Positions 26,863-34,002 of a DNA stretch of 64,000 nucleotides are shown here, piece after piece. The stretch is from Pedobacter sp. Hv1 (lineage in GTDB: Bacteria; Bacteroidota; Bacteroidia; Sphingobacteriales; Sphingobacteriaceae), in contig NZ_LLWP01000003.1 of the NCBI RefSeq assembly GCF_001412215.1, forward strand, positions 124,001-188,000, written 5' to 3'. The position numbers were made by a program, and so were the translations under genes. The notes beneath the pieces are model-generated. The model was not told where the DNA came from. It saw nothing but the letters and a program-made list of their open reading frames with translations, and did not search any database. Position 1 is the first letter of the stretch, and every line of letters begins with the position of its first letter.

Positions 26863-27279
26863 CTAAAAGTCAACGAACTTTCTTCCTAATGGTTTCTTAT
26901 CTCTCAGTCGTTCAATTTCGTCCCAATTTTTATAAGGAAGATCATATCTCTTATCTATAAAATAAGCTCTCCAACGCCAGAAAGCTAGGGGGTTTTTACT
27001 AAACAAGCGATATACTTTTTTATCCCTTAACGTGAAATGTTTACGTTTTTGAAGATATACCCGCATCATATTATTATAATCGCGTAACCATATTTCTTGA
27101 AATGTAAATGAGCCATCTGCATTACTATATCGATAAGGTCTACTACCGTCAAACACTAAATGAAATATGCTGGAAAATGGTGGAAGATTTGATATTATGA
27201 TTATTGCTCCTGTTATTACAATAAGCTTTTTATATTTCTTCTTTATGACATTTAACGATAGGGCGTCTTTCATTACCAT
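26863..27279 (-). CDS. Hypothetical membrane-anchored protein
   Basis: 138 residues: a basic N-terminus, one transmembrane segment (LIVITGAIIIISNLPPFSSIF, about 18-38), then a Tyr/Arg-rich basic domain (YLQKRKHFTLRDKKVYRLF, FWRWRAYFIDKRYDLPY). I know no family. The ATG at 27279 or the second at 27273 may be used. The gene and the repeat following its stop are partly duplicated at 29058-29315, where only the last third of the coding part survives; the surviving peptide is nearly unchanged, so the duplication is fairly recent. Confidence 0.65.
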   Translation of the reverse strand: MVMKDALSLNVIKKKYKKLIVITGAIIIISNLPPFSSIFHLVFDGSRPYRYSNADGSFTFQEIWLRDYNNMMRVYLQKRKHFTLRDKKVYRLFSKNPLAFWRWRAYFIDKRYDLPYKNWDEIERLRDKKPLGRKFVDF

Positions 27280-27441
27280 AACTTTCTCTTTTTAAAAGTG
27301 ATATGAGCACGAAAATAAGTTAAACTATCCTTAAAATATCTATAATTCTCTCTTCATATGTACTTTGGCTTATTAGTTTAAGAGCGTTTGATATAAAGTT
27401 AATATCTAATCAGTTAAACCCTCCCATAACTTTTGGTAAGC

Positions 27442-27559
27442 TGGATAAACCTCAACCCTTTGATTACATTCTTCAAAAATGCAACCACCTAAACAACGTT
27501 AATTATAAGAGAGTTATCAATATTTAAAAATGAAACACGGTCAAGGGCGTAGGTTTATT
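27442..27559. repeat. Repeat family copy D
   Basis: ATAAACCT (27445-27452) pairs with AGGTTTAT (27551-27558), and inside it CCCTTTGA (27456-27463) pairs with TCAAGGG (27541-27547) with one base left out. The core AATTATAAGAGAGTTATCAA is shared. Unlike the others it does not follow a recognisable minus-strand gene. Confidence 0.72.
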
Positions 27560-27775
27560 TTTGCAAAAGAACATTACACTAGCAAATCGTCTTTTTCACT
27601 TTAAATCCTTAGGTCTAACACATTATCATTTGTTTATTGTAAATAACCTCTCATTTACTTAGAAAAGTGGCTTAGCTCTCATTGAATATCAAAAAACACA
27701 TTCTAAATATGTTCGGAATTATAATATTGTACTCCAACTCTGCAACCTAGGTCTCAAAAGGCCTAGAGGTCATTA

Positions 27776-27783
27776 TACATTTG
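27776..27783 (+). promoter_or_regulatory. -7 box of the YCII gene
   Basis: TACATTTG matches TAnnTTTG exactly, 17 bp before the ATG at 27801. No convincing -33 TTTG at the right distance. Confidence 0.4.
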
Positions 27784-27800
27784 TAGTCAAAAAAATATTT

Positions 27801-28222
27801 ATGTATAGATCGACATCTAAATTTTATCAGGTGATTATTATGGGCATTTTATTCAGCTTATCGAATACATCTGCTTATGCACAAAAAAAAATATGCTGTT
27901 GTTCAGATTCGAACCCAATTTTGATCATCAGCCATCTGCAGCAGAACTGTCGGAGCAACAGTACCTATGGGGCGCATTTATTGGAAATCTTGTTATGCAG
28001 GAGAAATTGATAAGTGCTCACCAATTGGGTTTTGAAGAAAGAAAGCTCAGTGCCAGTCAAGAGATTTCTGAAGGTATTCATATTGCCGAAAACCAAACAT
28101 TAGGAGGAAATATGGTCGTCCTTGCCAATCATATTGATGAAGCAACAGCAATCGGCAAAGATTGTCCCATCCTTGCCATAGGTGGCAATGTTGAGGTACG
28201 AGAAATTTTATCCATGGATTAA
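27801..28222 (+). pseudogene. Secreted YCII-family protein interrupted by a frameshift in an A9 tract
   Basis: The ATG at 27801 gives a signal peptide (FYQVIIMGILFSLSNTSAYAQ) and then runs into a run of nine A (27883-27891), after which the frame is lost. The -1 frame from that point continues as MLLFRFEPNFDHQPSAAEL through GIHIAENQTLGGNMVV to GGNVEVREI, a normal YCII domain of about 108 residues. One more A would join them as AQKKN-MLLFRF. So this is one gene broken by a homopolymer: a pseudogene, a phase-variable gene, a -1 frameshift site or a sequencing error. It lies 6 bp upstream of the SRPBCC gene. Confidence 0.78.
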
Positions 28223-28228
28223 ATCAAA

Positions 28229-28771
28229 ATGGGAATTAAAATCATTATTGGAATTGGTATAGGAGCAATCCTCTTTTTTTTAGCCTTTGGGCTTTACAAT
28301 GCTAGCAAGTTGAAGACAATTGAAATTACGCAATCGATAAGCATCCGAGCACCGCAGAAAAAAGTTTATGACATGATCAGCCAATTGAGCAATTATCCGA
28401 AGTGGTCGCCGTTTTTGGCACAGGATCCAACTCAAAACTATTCGGTAAAGGGAAAAGATGGTATCGTAGGTGCACAGTATCATTGGGAAGGCAACAATGG
28501 GAAAGATCTTGGCCATCAGAAAATTGAAAGTCTTGAACCAAATAGTTTTATTGGTATAAAGGTCCACATTCAAAAACCATTCAAGGCTGAGCCTATGTTT
28601 AACTATACAATACGAACTATGGGGAGCAGAACGGAAGTCAGTCAAAAATTTATTTTGCAATCTGGGTTAGTTGATGCTTATTTCCTTTGGTTATTCGGCG
28701 TGAAAAAAGAAATGGAAATCACAAATAAACAAGGATTAAACCTGTTAAAAAAAGCTTCCGAAAAATCCTAA
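28229..28771 (+). CDS. SRPBCC family protein (polyketide cyclase/START-like)
   Basis: 180 residues. An N-terminal membrane anchor (IIIGIGIGAILFFLAFGLYNA, about 4-24) is followed by the SRPBCC fold: ITQSISIRAPQKKVYDMISQLSNYPKWSPFL, a central YHWEGNNGKDLGHQKIESLEPN strand region and a long C-terminal helix. This superfamily binds hydrophobic ligands in a deep cavity; the polyketide-cyclase-2 branch is the closest match. It starts 6 bp after the YCII reading frame, so the two are probably co-transcribed, a pairing often seen with YCII and SRPBCC/AHSA1 proteins. Confidence 0.82.
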   Translation: MGIKIIIGIGIGAILFFLAFGLYNASKLKTIEITQSISIRAPQKKVYDMISQLSNYPKWSPFLAQDPTQNYSVKGKDGIVGAQYHWEGNNGKDLGHQKIESLEPNSFIGIKVHIQKPFKAEPMFNYTIRTMGSRTEVSQKFILQSGLVDAYFLWLFGVKKEMEITNKQGLNLLKKASEKS

Positions 28772-29057
28772 TCCATCAAGTGGGATCGTTCAATTGGCTT
28801 TTCGCTGTTCGGATTATCAGCACAGTAAAAGCTGAATTTATTTGCCAACATACATATTTGCCGTAAACACTTTTTAGTTTTAAGATGGGCTTACACTTGC
28901 TCAAAGAGTACAATAACCTTAACACCTAGATAGAGATGAAAAAGTGACCCAGGCTTCGGCAAAGTAAAGAGACTATATTCTAAAGGTTAGAAATAGTAAT
29001 ATTTTAATTTAGGAGGGTTATGGTGGATGCCTACCCCTCCTTATTGCTATTTATCTC

Positions 29058-29138
29058 AGAAGACAATCATATTCCATTAAAACATTTATCTACATTTTTG
29101 AAATTATTGATGTGAAATCAACAAAATTGGCTTATCCA
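29058..29138. repeat. Repeat family copy E (right part)
   Basis: TTATCTACATTTTTGAAATT and CAACAAAATTGGCTTATCCA match copies A and C. The left end is missing. It is part of the same duplicated block as the pseudogene that follows. Confidence 0.7.
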
Positions 29139-29152
29139 ATCTGATAGCAGAT

Positions 29153-29315
29153 CTAAAAGTCAACGAACTTTCTTCCTAATGGCTTCTTATCTCTCAGTCG
29201 TTCAATTTCGTTCCAATTTTTATAAGGAAGATCATATCTCTTATCCGTAAAATAAGCTCTCCAATGTCAGAAAGCTAGGGGTTTTACTAAACAAGCGATA
29301 TACTTCTTTATCCAT
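29153..29315 (-). pseudogene. Truncated, frameshifted copy of the gene at 26863-27279
   Basis: The minus strand encodes NWNEIERLRDKKPLGRKFVDF at its 3' end, against NWDEIERLRDKKPLGRKFVDF in the intact gene; most base changes are silent. Further upstream, two bases are missing from the GGGGGTTTTT tract (GGGGTTTT here), breaking the frame, and the first two thirds of the gene, including its membrane helix, are deleted. The sequence before the break (TCTATCTTTTTAAAA) resembles the region just upstream of the intact gene's ATG. Gene and repeat were copied together and the copy then decayed. Confidence 0.85.
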
Positions 29316-29464
29316 TTCTCTATCTTTTTAAAAACTAAGAAAATCTTTAGAAAAACAGGCTAACTATATACAATAATGGGTAACCAAAGGAGGTGTAAGT
29401 CTTAAATAGATTAATTAAAAATAAAGATTACCCTAGCAAAACTAAACAGGTTGATTTTATTTTG

Positions 29465-29472
29465 TAAATTTG
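29465..29472 (+). promoter_or_regulatory. -7 box of the ferredoxin-reductase gene
   Basis: TAAATTTG matches TAnnTTTG, 15 bp before the ATG at 29488. A -33 box at standard spacing is not clear. Confidence 0.4.
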
Positions 29473-29487
29473 CACAAAATTTAACAC

Positions 29488-30498
29488 ATGATTTCTACAG
29501 ATATAGCCATTATTGGCGCCGGGCCCGTAGGTTTATTTGCTATTTTCGAAGCTGGCCTATTAAAAATGCGTTGTCATTTAATTGATTATCTACCTCAAGT
29601 TGGTGGTCAACTTTCAGAAATTTATCCAAAAAAACCGATATACGATATTCCAGGCTACCCTACTGTTTTAGCTCAAGAATTGATAGACAATTTAGTAGAG
29701 CAAGCCAAACCTTTTCATCCTGGTTATACATTAGGCGAAAGAATTGAAGGGCTAGAAAAACGCGGTGAAGCAGATTTCGTGCTTACCACTAACATGGGAA
29801 CCATTATAGAAGCTAAAGTTGTGGTAATAGCAGGCGGCTTGGGCTGTTTTGAGCCACGTAAACCTGCTGTTGCTGGTTTAGAGCAATTTGAAAATGGAAG
29901 AGGTGTAAATTACATGATTTTAGATCCAGAGAAGTATCGTGGGCAGAAAATGGTTATTGCTGGCGGTGGAGACTCTGCCTTAGATTGGACCATCTTCTTA
30001 GCGGATATTGTTTCTGAGCTAACTTTGATCCACAGAAGTGAAAGTTTCCGTGGTGCTCCAGACTCTGTAAACAAGGTAATGGAGTTAGCAGAGAGCGGAA
30101 AAATCAATTTGGTGTTGAACAGTAACTTAAACTCTGTTTCAGGTAATGGCAAATTAGAAGCGGTAGAAGTAATTCATAACCGTACCATGGAAGCCACTAC
30201 TTACGAAGCTGATCACTTAATACCTCTTTTTGGTTTAAGCCCTAAATTGGGCCCTATAGAGCAATGGAATTTAAACATAAGCAAAAGTGCCATTGAGGTA
30301 AATACCGACGATTACAGCACTAATATACCAGGTATTTACGCAATTGGCGACATCAATACCTACACCAATAAATTAAAGCTAATTTTATGCGGATTTCATG
30401 AAGCTGCATTAATGAGCCATAGTGCTTATCAGTATATGAATCCAGGTATTAAATACACAATGAAATATACTACCGTAAATGGTGTAACAGAATTTTAA
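29488..30498 (+). CDS. ferredoxin--NADP(+) reductase, thioredoxin-reductase type
   Basis: 336 residues. The FAD-binding motif is IAIIGAGPVGLFAIFEAGL (residues 6-24). The NADP-binding motif IAGGGDSALDWTIFL (near 154-168) lacks the CxxC of thioredoxin reductase, which instead fits the TrxR-like ferredoxin-NADP reductases (YumC type). The C-terminal GIYAIGDINTY binds FAD. It moves electrons between NADPH and a ferredoxin. The ferredoxin gene begins two bases after its stop, so the pair is an operon and very probably functional partners. Confidence 0.93.
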   Translation: MISTDIAIIGAGPVGLFAIFEAGLLKMRCHLIDYLPQVGGQLSEIYPKKPIYDIPGYPTVLAQELIDNLVEQAKPFHPGYTLGERIEGLEKRGEADFVLTTNMGTIIEAKVVVIAGGLGCFEPRKPAVAGLEQFENGRGVNYMILDPEKYRGQKMVIAGGGDSALDWTIFLADIVSELTLIHRSESFRGAPDSVNKVMELAESGKINLVLNSNLNSVSGNGKLEAVEVIHNRTMEATTYEADHLIPLFGLSPKLGPIEQWNLNISKSAIEVNTDDYSTNIPGIYAIGDINTYTNKLKLILCGFHEAALMSHSAYQYMNPGIKYTMKYTTVNGVTEF

Positions 30499-30500
30499 GC

Positions 30501-30830
30501 ATGGAAGCAAACGATATTTCTATACAGGTTGAAGACAGAGAAGGCAACATCAGTACTTTGATTGCCCCTACCGATATGGGCCTTAGCTTAATGGAGTTTT
30601 TAAAAGCTAGCGAATATGATATTCTGGCCACTTGTGGAGGTATGGCACTTTGTGCTACTTGTTGTGTAGATGTAATGGAAGGAGAAGATAAACTAACTGA
30701 GATGACCGATGATGAGTATGCAATGTTAGACACCTTACCCGACTTATTGCCAAACTCTAGATTGGCTTGCCAATTACAGTTAAGCCCAGCAATGGAAGGA
30801 CTTAAAGTAAGGCTACATGCAATGGACTAA
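30501..30830 (+). CDS. 2Fe-2S ferredoxin
   Basis: 109 residues. The cluster ligands are Cys45, Cys51 and Cys54 (ATCGGMALCATC, pattern C-x5-C-x2-C) and Cys90 (SRLACQL), as in adrenodoxin-type ferredoxins. An extra Cys55 follows directly. The acidic patch MEGEDKLTEMTDDEYAM is the usual reductase-docking region. It should carry single electrons from the reductase encoded just upstream to an unknown acceptor, for example a desaturase, P450-like or Fe-S assembly enzyme. Confidence 0.93.
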   Translation: MEANDISIQVEDREGNISTLIAPTDMGLSLMEFLKASEYDILATCGGMALCATCCVDVMEGEDKLTEMTDDEYAMLDTLPDLLPNSRLACQLQLSPAMEGLKVRLHAMD

Positions 30831-30846
30831 TTCATAAATTTATATC

Positions 30847-30887
30847 AAAATAAAAGGGGGTGTTTAAAAAGCACCCCCTTTTATTTT
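30847..30887 (+). terminator. Rho-independent terminator of the ferredoxin operon
   Basis: AAAATAAAAGGGGGTG (30847-30862) pairs with CACCCCCTTTTATTTT (30872-30887) around a 9-base loop, 16 bp in all, 16 bp past the stop. Confidence 0.93.
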
Positions 30888-31000
30888 ATCATTTGTATTG
30901 TAAGAGTGTGTGGTATAACTTGTTATAGTTATATGCATTCTTAACCTCTTAGCTAAATAACTACAGAAAATTCAAGATATGCATCACCATTTGCTACACT

Positions 31001-31063
31001 TTATGAGGGCATAGCAATAGGTGATACACATCCAAAGAATAAACTCTTGACAAGTCTATTCAT
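31001..31063 (-). pseudogene. Remnant of the 5' end of a susC-like gene
   Basis: The ATG at 31063 (minus) reads MNRLVKSLFFGCVSPIAMPS then stop, against MKRLLQSLFILMVIATNAIAQ at the start of the SusC at 34003-37023. The upstream DNA also aligns: both have CCTAAATATGG about 35 bp before the ATG, an AATTAATAAA tract next to it, and TTAACATTTTTT farther out. It is a leftover leader, start and signal peptide with the rest deleted. The match is by eye and not scored. Confidence 0.6.
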
Positions 31064-31268
31064 GAATTAATAAATTTTAGATTAGTTAATAGTTATTTAA
31101 CCTAAATATGGCATAAAAGTCTACGATATTCAAACATTATTGTTACATCATGGGCTAAAAAAACATATCTTACTGATTATTAATAGATTAAAATTTAACA
31201 TTTTTTAACATCCTCAGTTGTAGCGTTTCAGCAAATGTTAAAACAGATCACATAAAGTACTTTATAAC

Positions 31269-31299
31269 AAAAGGGCTTGTCATTTCTGACAAGCCCTTT
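31269..31299 (-). terminator. Terminator of the susCD operon
   Basis: AAAAGGGCTTGTCA and TGACAAGCCCTTTC form a near-perfect stem around TTTC. On the minus strand it ends in TTTTGTT, 25 bp past the stop of the last gene. Confidence 0.9.
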
Positions 31300-31323
31300 C
31301 ATAAATTAACATATTAACAATGC

Positions 31324-31977
31324 CTAATTTAAAGTATTGTAATATCCGGTAATTTTTTTCAAGTTGAGCTCATTTTTAAAACCTAACTTTTCTTTTGAAA
31401 CATACTGCTCTATATCTTTTACTTTGTCTTTATCCAATGCCGATAAAAAAGAGTTTTTATCTAATTTAATCGGTACTAATTTACCCTCTTTTGTAAGTAT
31501 AAAATAGCTTATTGTACTAACAGCAGATTTTTCAATAGCAGCAGAATTGTATACTGGAGTTTCTAAAATTTTCTTCTTTGTTCTTTTTAATAAAGATGTT
31601 TTACCATTATATAAAACTTCATAGTAGCCATCACCATTAGGTACACGTTTAAACATAGTGGTATCACCTTCTGCACCAATCAATTTAAAGTTGAGTACAT
31701 CATCAGTAATTTCAATTGGCGTTTCTGATGTTAAATTATTTTTTGCCAATAAGATATCCTTTACTTGATCTAGTTTAAGATATACTTGGATTACCTTGAT
31801 ATTACCTTTTATATTAACTGTTCCTTTTAAGTATTTATCACTGTAAAATGGAGATCCACTTAAGTTTTCATACTGTAAGGTTGTAACAGGTCTCCCCCTA
31901 ATATCGTTAATAAACTGCGCCTTACTAGCAATCGCATTTACTACAAAAAACAAAAAAAAGCCTACAAAAACTCTCAT
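31324..31977 (-). CDS. Hypothetical secreted protein, last gene of the susCD operon
   Basis: 217 residues from the ATG at 31977, where a signal peptide begins at once (RVFVGFFLFFVVNAIASKAQ). The mature part is strand-rich with many Lys and Thr (GTVNIKGNIKVIQVYLKLDQVKD, DTTMFKRVPNGDGYYEVLYNGKTSLLKRTKKK). I recognise no family; similar proteins of about 220 residues with YEVLYNG-type repeats occur in Bacteroidota envelopes. It follows the SusD-associated lipoprotein after a small hairpin and shares its terminator, so it may help at the cell surface with the same substrate. Confidence 0.65.
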   Translation of the reverse strand: MRVFVGFFLFFVVNAIASKAQFINDIRGRPVTTLQYENLSGSPFYSDKYLKGTVNIKGNIKVIQVYLKLDQVKDILLAKNNLTSETPIEITDDVLNFKLIGAEGDTTMFKRVPNGDGYYEVLYNGKTSLLKRTKKKILETPVYNSAAIEKSAVSTISYFILTKEGKLVPIKLDKNSFLSALDKDKVKDIEQYVSKEKLGFKNELNLKKITGYYNTLN

Positions 31978-31994
31978 ACTTAGCAATATTTAAA

Positions 31995-32017
31995 GCGCTC
32001 CCTTTTATAGGGAGCGC
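31995..32017 (-). other. Intercistronic hairpin
   Basis: GCGCTCCC (31995-32002) and GGGAGCGC (32010-32017), loop 7. It lies between two genes of one operon with only a weak T run, so it may adjust expression or stability of the last gene rather than end the transcript. Confidence 0.6.
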
Positions 32018-32024
32018 CAATTTA

Positions 32025-32525
32025 TTAGTTTCTTAAAGTAAGTGTAAAGGTTTTATAATTTTGACTAGCTCCAATTGTACCATTTCCTGTTAAATTAATA
32101 ATTAAAGGGAATGTACCAGTAGGGATAGATCCAGGGATCATGTCAACTAAAATATAACCTACAGAAGATTTAGCAGGAATAGTAATCTTACTAGAACCTG
32201 CAGGTCTAAAGTTATAATGTGTACCAGCAACAGCAGTGCTATTAGCTGCAACATTAAAGTTAACATCAATTGGACTATCTTGCTGCGCACCAATCAACTG
32301 AACATAAATAGTATCGGTAACTCTAGTATTTACACTAGCAGTTCTACCTAAAACGGTATTTAATGTTACACCAGCTGGCTGTCTTGCTGCTACTCTACCA
32401 AATAAATGGTTTTTAAATTCTACAACATTTGGACCTTGATAAGTTAAATCATCCTTTGGCATACAACCTCCAAGAAGTAAGCCGAGACAAATAAATGAAA
32501 ATCCGTATAATATTATTTTTTTCAT
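32025..32525 (-). CDS. SusCD-associated lipoprotein (DUF4843-like)
   Basis: 166 residues with a lipoprotein signal ending LLLGGC (Cys near 21). The mature part is a beta-rich domain: VTDTIYVQLIGAQQDSPIDVNFNV, then AGTHYNFRPAGSSKITIPAKSS and FPLIINLTGNG, resembling Calx-beta-like or DUF4843 domains that often follow SusD genes. It is probably on the outer-membrane surface and may bind the glycan or protein handled by this SusCD pair. It starts 17 bp past the SusD stop. Confidence 0.7.
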   Translation of the reverse strand: MKKIILYGFSFICLGLLLGGCMPKDDLTYQGPNVVEFKNHLFGRVAARQPAGVTLNTVLGRTASVNTRVTDTIYVQLIGAQQDSPIDVNFNVAANSTAVAGTHYNFRPAGSSKITIPAKSSVGYILVDMIPGSIPTGTFPLIINLTGNGTIGASQNYKTFTLTLRN

Positions 32526-32542
32526 GTCTAATTTTTTAAATA

Positions 32543-33994
32543 TTAATAACCAGGATTTTTTTGCAATCCTAATATAACCTCTGAATTAGGAATAGGCGCT
32601 AATAATCTGAAATCAGTAGCAGGAATTGTACCAACACCGGTTTTAGCTGGTTTAGTAATTCCTAAGCCTCTGCGTTTCAAATCAAACCAACGTTGTCCCT
32701 CAAAAAACAACTCTCTTCTTCTTTCGTCTTGAATAAAGTCTTTGATTGTTGCATCAGTAGGCACGGTTACGCCAGTAGCATTTCTATTTGCTCTTAAAGT
32801 AGTTACAAGAGCTGCTGCTGCAGAATATTGTGTTTGCTCGGCCAATGCCTCAGCTTTCATCAATAATACATCTGCATATCTGATTACTTTAATATAATCT
32901 GCATATGGCCCACGGGCACCGCTGTATTTATCTGACCAATTGTATAAAGGTGCTGGTACAGAAGACGTGCCTCCATATTGGAAGATCATTGCTTTTCTGT
33001 CATCACCTGGTGTAAATAGTGCAAATAATTCATCAGAAACTGTTTGCCCTCCAAAGGTAGGGATTCCATTATAAAGAGCAGGATGTGTATAACTATACAA
33101 AGATTCGTTATTACCAGTTACTCCACCTAACTGTGTAGTAGGATTAATTACGATTTCGAATAAAGATTCAGTATTTGCAGCAAGTTTGAATGCAGCAACA
33201 TACTGACCAGCAGCTGCTAATCTAGCTGCTGTATTTGCTGTGTTCATTGCATCATCAAAAGCAGTTACAGCTTCAGCCCATCTACCTGAGTAAAGGTATG
33301 ATTTACCCAATAGTGCATAAGCGGCACCTTTATTTAAACGAAATTGTGATGCAGAAGCACCAGAAGGGAATAAGGCAATCGATGCCTTAAGATCATCTTC
33401 TATGCTCTTATATACCTGAGCAACAGTTGCTCTTGGTACTTGCACAGCCTCTGGTAAACCAGCAGTAGCTTTTAAACGTAATGGAACACTAAGATTGAAA
33501 CCTGCACCAGCTGTAGCCACATTAACAGGCTCATAACCATACACACGTGCCAAATCAAAATATACCATCGCTCTTAAGGCCAATGCTTCAGCTTTCAAAC
33601 CAGCTTTTTTAGATTGTCCATTAGGATCATTTAAACCATCAATATTGTCGATAATGGTATTCACCTCGTTGATGATTGAATAACCAGCAGACCAGATATC
33701 AAACTGGGCACCTACGTTATTCACGTTTTGGCCAATGTATCTACCATTGGCATATGTCAACTCGGTATACACATTATCAGACATTACTTCGCCCATTAAA
33801 GTGAAGTTTCTACCATAATATCCAAATCCTATCAACCTTACATAAGCAGAGTTTAATAGAGACTCATAGCCTCCTACAGTAGCTAGTGCAGCACCTGTAG
33901 ATATTTGATTTTTTGGCTCTACTTCTATCATTTTCTCGCATGAACTCATAAATAAGCCCAATGCGACTGTAAATATTATTAATTTCTTTTTCAT
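32543..33994 (-). CDS. RagB/SusD family nutrient uptake outer-membrane lipoprotein
   Basis: 483 residues with a lipobox at FMSSCEKMI (Cys near 19). SusD features are the helical N-terminal TPR-like part (YESLLNSAYVRLIGFGYYGR, LALRAMVYFDLARVYGYEP), the LNKGAAYALLGKSYLYSGRWAEAVTAFDDAM repeat, and the C-terminal ERRRELFFEGQRWFDLKRRG, the commonest SusD signature. It sits as a lid on SusC at the cell surface and binds the substrate. It begins 8 bp after the SusC stop. Confidence 0.95.
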   Translation of the reverse strand: MKKKLIIFTVALGLFMSSCEKMIEVEPKNQISTGAALATVGGYESLLNSAYVRLIGFGYYGRNFTLMGEVMSDNVYTELTYANGRYIGQNVNNVGAQFDIWSAGYSIINEVNTIIDNIDGLNDPNGQSKKAGLKAEALALRAMVYFDLARVYGYEPVNVATAGAGFNLSVPLRLKATAGLPEAVQVPRATVAQVYKSIEDDLKASIALFPSGASASQFRLNKGAAYALLGKSYLYSGRWAEAVTAFDDAMNTANTAARLAAAGQYVAAFKLAANTESLFEIVINPTTQLGGVTGNNESLYSYTHPALYNGIPTFGGQTVSDELFALFTPGDDRKAMIFQYGGTSSVPAPLYNWSDKYSGARGPYADYIKVIRYADVLLMKAEALAEQTQYSAAAALVTTLRANRNATGVTVPTDATIKDFIQDERRRELFFEGQRWFDLKRRGLGITKPAKTGVGTIPATDFRLLAPIPNSEVILGLQKNPGY

Positions 33995-34002
33995 ATTGTT
34001 AA

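Larger units (their letters stand above)
27280..27800. other. 521-bp intergenic region
   Basis: Divergent upstream region between the gene at 26863 and the YCII gene. It holds repeat copy D, a TACATTTG -7 box (27776-27783) for the YCII gene and an imperfect CCTAGG inverted repeat at 27746-27766. No other gene seen. Confidence 0.6.
28772..29487. other. 716-bp intergenic region
   Basis: After the SRPBCC gene. It contains a GC-rich hairpin AGGAGGG/CCCTCCT (29011-29041), the right half of repeat copy E, the pseudogene fragment at 29153 and the -7 box of the ferredoxin-reductase gene. No intact gene seen. Confidence 0.6.
30888..31323. other. 436-bp region with a susC 5' remnant
   Basis: Between the ferredoxin terminator and the stop of the gene at 31324. 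It holds the susC remnant (31001-31063), its upstream leader-like sequence (31064 to about 31225) and the terminator at 31269. No intact gene. Confidence 0.6.

Noticed and set aside
29011..29041. Terminator of the SRPBCC gene
   Set aside because: The stem is only 7 bp with a long loop, 240 bp past the stop, and lacks a T run; noted but not annotated.
22551..29138. CRISPR array
   Set aside because: Repeats are about 120 bp, diverged and separated by whole genes; no regular spacers and no cas genes.
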